DNA of 64,000 nt, taken from the NCBI GenBank assembly GCA_945910005.1, contig OX246745.1, positions 12,203,706 through 12,267,705 of the forward strand. Direction: 5' to 3'. This document shows, in pieces, positions 50,951 through 61,300 of the stretch. The position numbers and the translations under genes were made by a program. The stretch's first letter is position 1; every line of letters begins with the position of its first letter. The stretch comes from Isoperla grammatica (lineage: Eukaryota; Arthropoda; Insecta; Plecoptera; Perlodidae). The notes under the pieces are model-generated. The model was not told the origin of the DNA. It made no database searches and was given only the letters and a program-made list of their open reading frames with translations.

Positions 50951-51848
50951 CTGATAATATATCACTGCCCTGAGCGTAGCGTACATTAAACACAAAGGTG
51001 AGATTTTTTGTTTTTTTATTTAAATCTGTTTTATAATTCAACTTTTGTATTTAGATCTGATTTCTAAATTTGTATTTATTTATTTTATTTTATTAATATT
51101 ATTGATTTAAGTTAAGTACCAATAAATAAAAAAGCAACACTTGCTTATCTACTAACACACTTTGTAAATTTTCCCTTATCAGTAAACAATAATTATAAAT
51201 AATTATGTGCACATTTACAAATTACATTTCATTCGTGGATCGTGCTGACGAGCAAGTGTTGCAAGTATTTGAAGGACTTGAAATATATGGATGGATAGAG
51301 TATTGTTGCAGATTTTAAGAGCATCAATTACATTCTGTGGTCTGTCTTAACGCTTAATGTCTAGCCTGTCCAGGCGACGGTACCACAACAGTAATTCATA
51401 GACGGTCATGTGGGTCATAATACCCCCCAGAACTAATTTTCACTTAAGAATTTTTATATAGAAAACAATGAGGAATAATAATTCACTAGTCTGCCATGTG
51501 GCAGCGGTTTCCAGTGGTGTCCAAAGTTAGTACTATTCAGTAATGCGCTATCACTATCAGGCTCTGATCAAGTCGAGTAGAACTGAACAAATAATCGATA
51601 TTATTACTTCACATAATTAAATGTAATAAACAAATACTCACAAAAAAATCGTTATTTACCGCCGCAATTCGTCGAAGGACCTATACATGCTTATCGACAC
51701 AAACCAAATGTATAGAAAATATATAATAATCAGACTGCTGTTCTTGAATTCCGTTCTATAATTGGGGTCAGGTTTGTCTGTACATATCCTTTGTGGTGGT
51801 ACTCTTTATGAGTGAACCAGATTGGCATTTACACCCATACCCATACAC

Positions 51849-52100
51849 CCCGATAAAGGTAGGTCAGCGGGAATATACACTACTCTGATTCAGGAGGTTT
51901 CCGGCTCGATTCTAGCCACCGGTAATTCTGACTGTATGAGTTTTCCGGGATTTTCCTCGGGTTCAAGGCGTTTGTAGGGATTGAGACCTACCAACAGCCC
52001 TCGGACACTCCTTCCCAACTATCCAAACACCCTAACGTATCTAAAGTTAATAACCTGAAGAGGGGCACATCAAGTATATCTGGTGTGCCTACAGCGGCAC
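51849..52100 (+). mobile_element. Decayed tRNA-derived SINE immediately upstream of vitellogenin
   Basis: This is a diverged copy of the family seen at 26900 and 54144. It has GGTAGGTCAGCGG (A-box region), GGCTCGATTCTAGCCACCGG (B-box region), then the shared body (CAGCCCTCGGACA, CCTTCCCAACTATCCAAACA, CCTGAAGAGGGGCACATCA). It ends about 180 bases before the TATA box. It lacks an obvious target duplication and is the most mutated of the long copies. Confidence 0.8.
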
Positions 52101-52279
52101 AATAACTGTTATACGCACTCAAAGACACAAACACAGTCTCCATATTCCATGCGACGTGAGAGTACAATGTACACGCGACTTGACTTATTTATGCAAAACG
52201 GCAGAAAACAGCAAAATATTCTCCCATTTATGGCTTTTGGTGACCTGACGACCCGACTGTTCTGCTGACCACGTTGTCC

Positions 52280-52338
52280 TATAAGACAGCATCTGATTGA
52301 GCCTAGAGTGATCGTTGCAGTTAAGCACCAGCTCAGCA
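52280..52338 (+). promoter_or_regulatory. Probable TATA promoter and 5' leader of vitellogenin
   Basis: TATAAGA at 52280-52286 lies 53 bases before the start codon. A start of transcription would be expected near 52306-52318, giving a 20-35-base leader. TATA-type core promoters with very short leaders are usual for insect vitellogenin genes. The exact start site is inferred, not seen. Confidence 0.6.
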
Positions 52339-52375
52339 ATGCTTCGAGCCACTCTGATTGTAGGCCTACTGCTCG
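52339..52375 (+). CDS. Vg: Vitellogenin coding exon 1 (signal peptide, first part)
   Basis: This exon encodes MLRATLIVGLLL plus the first base of codon 13 and ends at a strong donor (G|GTAAGT), phase 1. The start is the first ATG downstream of a TATA box at 52280 and opens directly into a hydrophobic signal peptide. It is 37 coding bases long, matching the very short first coding exon usual for insect vitellogenin genes. Confidence 0.9.
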
Positions 52376-55300
52376 GTAAGTAAGAGTAGTATTCTACTCT
52401 ACTAACACATTATTTATTTATTTTATTGTAATTAAGGCCAGTGTAGGGCACAACGCCCTCTTTAGCCTGATGAGGGATGATTGATGAATGATATTGAGGA
52501 AAGGAAGCCTGGTACCGGCACGTAGCCTACTCCTGTCGAAAAGTACCAAGGGGACCACCGGCTTTACGTCCCATCCGAAAGGACGGTGTAACTTTGACCA
52601 GTCATATAGGTTCTTCCACTAACCTGGACTGCCGAGCAGTTGACGAGCGAACCCTCCAATCCGCTCTAACCAACGGTAACTATAGTGTTTCAGAGGAGAG
52701 TGGTCACCTATCCACCTCCTGACCTAGCCCGAGGTTGCTTTACTTCGGTGTTCGCACATTACTTTCCTCTTGCATTGCCAAGACAACAAGCAATGGTACT
52801 AGACACATATTCTGGATTCTCACTCTGTTCCCACTTCTTTGTTGCACAGTCACCTCTCCAGGCGGGGGAGGGTCTTTGTGAGAGGCTCGGAGAAGTGAGC
52901 CTCAAACATCTGTACCATCCCCCGGGTTCACTTCTTTGTCGCACAGTCGCCTCTCCAAGCGGGGGAAGGTCTTTGTGAGAGGCTAGGAGAAGTGAGCCTC
53001 AAACATCTGTACCATCCCCCGGGTTCACTTCTTTGTCGCACAGTCACCTCTCCAAGCGGGGGAGGGTCTTTGTGAGAGGCTAGGAGAAGTGAGCCTCAAA
53101 CATCTGTACCATCCCCCGGGTTCACATCTTTGTCGCACAGTCTCCAAGCGGGGGAGGTTCTTTGACGAGAGGCTCAGAGAAGTGAGCCTCAACTCAAACC
53201 TCTGTACCATCCCCCATTATTGCGGCGAAACAGTTGACGATTCCACCCCTGTTTCGCTCAAACACGTGATTTAGCTATTGGCAAATGTTTCAATGCATAT
53301 TACAATGATCGAATGCTAGGATTGACTCCTATACAGTAGCCATAGGACATTTCTCCCCACTGTCCAACTCCAAACACGACCGGTTAAACTGTTGTACACA
53401 CTACGGAAGGGAATTGTAGGTGGGTTGGCAATGTTGAGGCAATAGTTTAAACGGGGCCATAACCTTTTGGTACTTTCCACTTATTTCGCGATCATGTTAA
53501 TAATAAAGTTCTTACAGGGGGTGGAGGAAGTTAATTTTTTTCTAATATGATAAGACAAATGGGATATTATAAGTAAATATTATTAATTTATTAGACATAT
53601 TTACCACGTAGCCTAGTGGATTCCCAAGTAAAAGAATATGCCTGTTTGTATGTAAATGGTTCTGGTATGGTAAAATTGAACACAGAAACACGCAAAAGAC
53701 TTGTTAAAATTAAATGATTCCGTTCTGTCCTTGACTTGGGTAGTTTACTCCGGCGGTCTTGTCCTGTAATTCAACTTGAATATATTATTTAAACTTTAAC
53801 TATAACAAAATAATTTTGTTCCTTTTTACCCTTCCTAGATGTCAAGTACCTTTATTCAAATCAACAATAAACAATTTTGTTCCGTACCACAAGCGTGTTT
53901 GGATTTAATGTAACTAATTAGTAACTCATTTTCAATAAGTAGCTTGCGATTACTCTATGAGATTTTCCGAAATCTTTCTTAGATAATTTGAACATCCGGA
54001 TGTAATAACTATCACAGTGACTATTAATTTTCTTGATAAACCTTCATTGTATGTCCCAACAACGGTAAAACGGTAACAAATTGTACTTGCAATGTACGCC
54101 AACTTAGAAAAATAAATACGAAACTGATACAAATAATGACATTCACCAATAGAGGTGGCTCAGCCGTAAGACGCGAGACTCTAATTCGGGAGGTCGCCGG
54201 TTCGATTCCGGCCACCGGCAGTCCTGACTGAAGGTTTTTTCCGAGGTTTTCCTCAGTCGTAAAGGCGAATAATGGGATTGAGTCTTACTAACAGCCCTCG
54301 GAAATTCCTTCCCAGCTACCCAAACACCCTAATAACCTAGTTAGTCACCTGAAGAGGGGCGCATCAGGTAAAGCTGGTGTGCACCCTATAACGGGTATTC
54401 CTACGAAAATTGAAATGATTGTTATTACTTGTAACATTTTAAGCTACAAGTTAGTGTGTTGTGAAAGTATGTTCACCGTGTGAGTGTGTGTGTTAACATC
54501 AAGTTAGATTACAAATATGTTAGCTCAAAGGTTATCCAGTGGACTTCATCAATCATAACACCGGGGGCTGGAGGTGTCTTTTAGGCAAATGTATTCAATG
54601 GAAATTACATAATGTTTTGATGGAAGACTCCTCGTGTGTTTGTCCAACTAACAGAGTGTTCGACATGACGTCCATACAAAACTAAACATCCTTTGTGTTT
54701 CGTTACGGCTATTTGTAAACGGAGATCATAAGTTAGATTGGGCTCACTCGGAAGTGAGACAAGTATTACACGTGTTACGTGATGAGTTATTTGCTCTGCC
54801 TGTCGTACAAGTTAGTTACGAGAAACATATCCTATAGAATAGAATCGTTCTTAATAATCTGAGAAGAAAACTCCAAAAATGAGTCAACTACCAAGGATGG
54901 CAATGGATTAGCTCGCAATATAAAACCATGCAAAATTAATGTTATTTTATTGATATCTTCAAAACGCTTCAAAAAATCGAAAAAGTGATTCAAACGCAAA
55001 ACTTGTTTTTGTATCAGCTGTATCAACAACGAATTGAAAATCTTTTAGATATTGCAATTCTTACGATTTTTATTTCTGTAATTTGTTCAACAGCTTAGAA
55101 TTACTGAATCGATATTAAAATAACAAGAATTAAATATTTAAGAGTTTTTGAATTGATGTTTTAGCTGATACAAATCCAAATTCCGCTTAGGAATCACTTT
55201 TTCGATATTTTGATGCGTTCTCAAGATATAATAAAAGAACGTAATATTGCGAGCTATACCTGTTGTCGTTAATCCTTGGTAGAATAAATGAGAATAATTA

Positions 55301-58300
55301 AGTTTTCAGCAAACAAATCTTAATAAATATAGTTTCATAATGACGTTGGTTTGTTCTTGTACAAACTAAAAGTTATATCAATCTAATTTCTGAAATATAA
55401 ATCTAGTGATATAGATAATAGCTCGAAACTCGATCCTGACTCGAGTATACAGAAGTTTAATCAACAGTGTTTATAAAAATAAATTCTATCATTCAAATAT
55501 AATACTTCATTTGTCTTCCCATAAAAGATGTAAGCGTACAATGGCTATCAGGCTATCAAGCTCGAGCTGCTATCACTGAGCAGCACGTGGCAGCATTGAC
55601 ATACGCGATAAGAAGTGCAGTCATCGTTATCACGTTGTTGCAGATGTTGCAGTTGTGCATCAATTAGAGAGCTCGAAGGTTAGAAACGTTGTTTGCATCA
55701 ATACAAAGTTACTGATCTGTCGGTATTGCTTTAAAATGGGTATAAAGTATAGACATCAACTATTCGGCGCATAAAAATTACTTGAAAACATTGTTTGCCT
55801 CTCTGCGATCGCTTTCGATAATATTCATAATAAATTTGCAATATTCACATCAATGCCAATTTTTATATCACGATCACAAACACGAGTTGCAAATAATTTT
55901 CGTATCGTAAGCTAATTATTTGTTTTAGTGCCACGATAAAAAATATAATATGATCATTATATTTGTAGTGAGTACAACAACAAAATAACTGCTGTCAAAA
56001 CATGGCGTCATTGATTATTGCAAGATTATATTTTCATTGCGTGGCACGATGTGGTTCAATCATTGTTTTACTCTTACTACGATGCATATCGAGGTTTATA
56101 CAATATTGAGAGATACTGGTGAAAGTGACCGGACTCGAACCGTAGACCTCCCGATATTAGTCTCGCATGTTACCGCTGAGCCTCCTCTATAGGGAACCCG
56201 CAACTGACGTCACATCCGGACTACAACAATGGAACAAATTAATTGAACTGATGGACAAACAATCAGCTGTCAAAATAATAAAATTGCAACCATACAAACA
56301 AAAACAAGTGTAGCAATAGTAACTGCTCGCTATTTAAAACTTTTAATGATGGACAACGACTAAGTGAAAGTTTTGTATGTGTATTTGTTGGTTTTTTGTT
56401 TTGTTTTCCAAAATCAGAAGAAATATTTTTTGACAGCTTGTTGTTTGTCCATCGATTCAATTCATTTGTTTCATTGTTGTCTTTTGGTGTTGCTAGTAGC
56501 CTATATGCAAACGCTCATATGCGTTGCCCAATGCAACTAGGTGAAAAAGTATACACAAAGTATATAATACATAATCCATGTAACTCTAATGAAGTGATTA
56601 GAACCTACCCTCCCACTACGAAGAGATGTACGCCTACAAAATTCTAAACACAGTCCTTTTCTCAAGCAATTACAACGGATTACGGCATATATTTTAATTA
56701 AAAGGCACTTCCTCTGATTATCCATTTTGTCTGTCAGCTGTCAGCGGCCCAGAGGGCCTCGCAATTTATACGAGTGTAGCTGTGAATCTCACAAGTCAGC
56801 TGTAATTCCAGGAAACCACAAAATAATGAAAATAAACGTCTACAATCTCTTGCAATTAGACGTATTCTGTATCATTCTGTGTGATGCTGTAACTCCCAGC
56901 GTGTAAGCGTTGAAAGTGAACATGAACACATTCGTATAACACTGGATCTGCAGGCATCTACTTCTGCACAATACACAAAGTATGGAACAAACAAAGAAAT
57001 ACATTTCTATTGAGTAACTCAGAGCAAGGGGTAGTAAATTTGGACCGCATTATCAATACACACCCATTTTGACAATTATGTCTATTTCAAAATATAATTT
57101 AATTGCCCCCAACATGACTGTATATTATATATAATGTTTTTTGCGGCGCAGTAGTTGTGATTGATTAGCAATTAGTCGGTCAAACATTAGAAGGTCGAAT
57201 CATGGCATGTGATGTCTTCCATATTTACATGTACATAATAAATAACCCACTAATCGTTCCGATTATAGCATATTTTATTAAATATCGCTAAGCGATTTAA
57301 TGTAACTAATTGTGCCAAAAAGTGTATGTTAAAATATAATTGTGGTCTATACAGTGTTCATTAACTTTTACTTTAACAGCATTTTTAATGACATTTTCTT
57401 TTCAGTTGCAGGAGCCTTCGCTGAATATGGTGAGTACAATCTTTTTATTTACATAGTTTACCAATATCCATGAACAAATATAGTTATGTCATTTATCGTT
57501 GTCACGCAGCGCCACCAAACGTTGTAAACCTAACCGCGTTATTCCACTATTTTAATAAACGACAAGATAAGGTTGTTTGCTGCTGTAATATTGTATCTAT
57601 GATCTAGCTAGACTGATACGTTTATGATCCCCCAACGCGGTAATATCAATATGATGTGTATAAACGCATCATAAATATATGCGCCATGAATGTTGGTCAA
57701 AACCCTGCTGGACCTTTTGGACATGTAGAAGGTTTACTATTTTGCTGAATATTATCGTTTTGATTAGCATCTTGGTGCAATATGAGAAAAACGTACCCCC
57801 TCTCCCCCCAAAAAAATAAAGCATTCGAAAGATGCCTAGAGAGCACATAGACATATTTGTGGAAACAAAAATTATTCCTCCTCCATAAAATTATTACATT
57901 TATATATTTTTTATTTTTGTATAACAATTTTAATTTTATATTTTGTTTATGTATATTATTTATTATACATTTTGTTTCTATTTTTAATTTTAAGTAAAGA
58001 AAATCATGTGAATATGTGTCCTGACTGAGCTGGTGTTCTGATCGAATGTGATATGTTTCTCCCGCAAGTAATAATACTCTTCAATTGTTACCAGGGTGGT
58101 CACCGCACAAAGAATACAGGTTCAAAGTGGAGGGCAGTAGTCTTACTGGGCTCGCCCTCAAACCTCAGTACGCTGGTATCCTCTACCAGGGCGCCCTTCT
58201 CATACAAACTCAGTCATCGGACCTCCTTTACTTGAAGGTATGCTTGCTAAACTAAATTAATACAAAAATCTCTGACGCTTATCCAAACAAAACTGTTTTA

Positions 58301-61300
58301 CCATTCTTTCTGCGTGACTAGAACAGATCGCTGTAAACTGTACAGACAGAATGTAGTGTCCAACTTTGGAATCTTATTTATTTTCGTCTTGTGTATGTTG
58401 TAAATTATACCGATGGTGTTCATTCAATTTCAGCTCCAGGATATGACGTACATAAAGATCCACCAAGTACTACCAAACGGATGGTGGGAAAAAGTGTCTA
58501 ATTCTGACAGTCCTTATAGAGATCTGCCCATTACTCGAACCACTATTGCGCTGAGGATGGATCGAGGAAAGGTAATTAATGAGAGAGCGTAAAAGTTGAC
58601 GCTACCCCTAGTTTGGATGATGAATGAAACGCAATATTAGCTTACACAGCACAAAACTGAAGCTCGACCAAACATTACTGACTATGGCTCGACAAAATTT
58701 TCAATTACGTTGTTGTTTGGTCCGATTTTTGTACCGATGCACTCTTATACATATTCTTAATACTACTTCCTTGTTTTTTTAAATACAAGTGAATATTTTA
58801 AGTTATTTTCAAGCCTTTTGCGTGAAACATTTATTTTAAATATAGCGTCATTTTTAGATAGATCAATGCGTATAACCTAAAATCCAATTTGGGTGAAAGT
58901 AGACTAAGTGGCATTTAGCACTGTAAAAAAGCTCTCCCAAGCGTATGCTGTGTTTAGGAATCAATGAAAATAGTACATGCAAAAATCGTAACGAAATCGA
59001 AGTGGTACATTATGAAATGTGGATGCAAAGCAGAATATGTTGGATATGAGTTGAAATGAGGTGTTCTTAGGCATGCAAGTACGAGAACGGTCGTCTATAA
59101 TATATGTATGATTATCATTGAACCTAAAATGGAGAATGACAATAAAAACACATAAAGCTTCTTACTTCGTTGGGTAAAGACGTAAAATAATATGGTATTT
59201 CATCTGTAACTAGGTCGAGAGTGTGATGATGGACCAAGAAGTTGAAGATTGGGAGAGAAACTTTATCAACGGTTTAGTGAACCAACTCCAACTAGACTTA
59301 CTTGGCTCACACGCTATGCATGAGCCACACAAGAATATTATGCATCGCATGGAAAAGGACAAATCAGTCTATAAAGTGATGGAAGATTCTGTCGTTGGCA
59401 ATTGTGAAGTACTGTATGAAGTTGCTCCCTACTCGAAGGCAATGGCCATGGCAAACAATGACCTATCACCGAGGGAAGACCTCTGTGGTTCACGAAACTA
59501 TCTTGAGATCACGAAGACCAGGAACTTTAGTAATTGCGATGCGAACGTCGAGTATCACTTTGGACTGCCTAACTCAAAGAAATGCCTGCCTGGAAGTACC
59601 CAATGTGGTGATTTCTGGAGTGTAAGTTACGCAATTGTTTTTACATTATTGTATGTACAAACATAACTTAAATGTTCTTCTATAAAAAGAAATTGTTACC
59701 TTAACGTCAATATTTCTCATTGATCTGATAAAATGTACGGTATAGAATAACCGTTTATCATATTATCACATTATAGTTTAAACTTGTGAATACACATAAT
59801 CATTGGATAATGAGTATTTGAGTATTGAGTATAAATAAAATTTGTCAAATTAATTACGTAAACAATATGACAATTTTTCTCGACTGAAATGAAAGATTTA
59901 CTTTGTACCTGACATAATAATAGTGTAAGTGATATATTTTAACCTGTTTTTCTTGCAGCGATCTTCTGTCACAAGGGTTTTCGGATGTGGTGAAAGAAAA
60001 GACTTTCTCATTTTGAATTCAGTGAGAAGTTCCCGTATAATATCAAACTTACATTATCACAATGCAAGTCAAGCTTCCGTCAACTCATACCTGAACTTGA
60101 CTCTGAGCTATGTCAAGCCTATTACACGTCGTTTTAGTCCTCCAAGTGAATCTGTATCTGTAAAGAATCTTGTATATAAATACTCTGGTGCTGGAAACTC
60201 ACCACAAAAGGTAAGGGATTATATTCATTTTATTGTCAAAACCCTAGGTAAAGTTTAACCGTTCAAACTGTTCTGGCAATGGCGAATTATTTGGTGTATG
60301 ACAAACTTGTAAAAGAGTTAACAACTTTGTACTGGCCACTCATTAGTATGCATGTCAACAAATTTGATAAATATTTTTAATGGGCGTTGCTACAATATTA
60401 ATGAACTTATTAAGCAAAGATTTTGAAAAAGCATTATCATTTTAGTTTTGTTGAGGGTGAAACATTCTAGTTATTGAAAAACATATTTGCTATTAACAAT
60501 GTGTTATTATTTACATTAATACAGAGTTCTTTATCTTCAAATTGCAAGGGAAGAATGTTTAATGCTGGGTCTGCAATTCCTGTGAAAAGATACGAGGCAC
60601 GTACTCCTAAATCTTCTGAAGATTCTGAAGGTACAATGCCAGTGTCAAAACAAAAGAACCGTTCGAATACTAAAAAGGACAGTTCTGAGACAACGATGAA
60701 TGGATCCGTAGCTTCACGCAATTCTAAGAAAAACGAGCGAAAGCAAAGTAAAAGAAGAAAGTGGACAACCACTCCAGCTCCCGCATCATCTTCTCAGTCA
60801 TCTGAAGAGAGCAGTGAAAGCGAAGAAAAGCAACTTTGGGATTTATCAAATTCTGATTTCTCTCATGCACCACATATGCCTTTCTCGCCATTCAGCCTGG
60901 CTTACCGTCAAGAAAATGAGGGCTCTTGTCTGGCCCAGCAATTTAGAGATTTAATGGGTGAGATTATAAATGATTTTGAAACACCAAACATGATACCCGA
61001 GAAGATGACTATGGAGAAAGTGTACATAGCTGTTCAAATGTGCCAAACAATGTCACTGTTTAACCTACGCAAAATAATGACCGGTATTGTAGACTCGCAA
61101 TCAAGGCAAGCTCAACGACACTTGACTGAAAGGTTGGTGCTAATTATAGTTTACATTTACTTTTCAGGACGCTTTGGGTTTTATTTGAAACGAGCATGGC
61201 TTTGTGACCTTTGGGTGGGCAAATTATATCAACCTTCAACAACAGCTATTAATACGACTCATTAGGTGACCTTTTTCCTAAAACGATTGTTTCTATTTGT

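Larger units (their letters stand above)
52376..57405 (+). other. Vg: Vitellogenin intron 1 (5.03 kb)
   Basis: This is an unusually long first intron splitting the signal peptide. In order it holds a dispersed-repeat-like block (about 52435-52680), a 97-bp tandem array (52832-53213), a SINE (54144-54410), a foldback with roughly 140-bp arms (54875-55305) and a reversed tRNA-like SINE head (56124-56190). No open frame inside looks like a protein family. I see no evidence of a nested gene. Confidence 0.75.

Noticed and set aside
61133..61265. Extension of vitellogenin exon 7 to the in-frame stop at 61265
   Set aside because: The extension has no family similarity, and the splice at 61132/61581 restores phase and conserved sequence.
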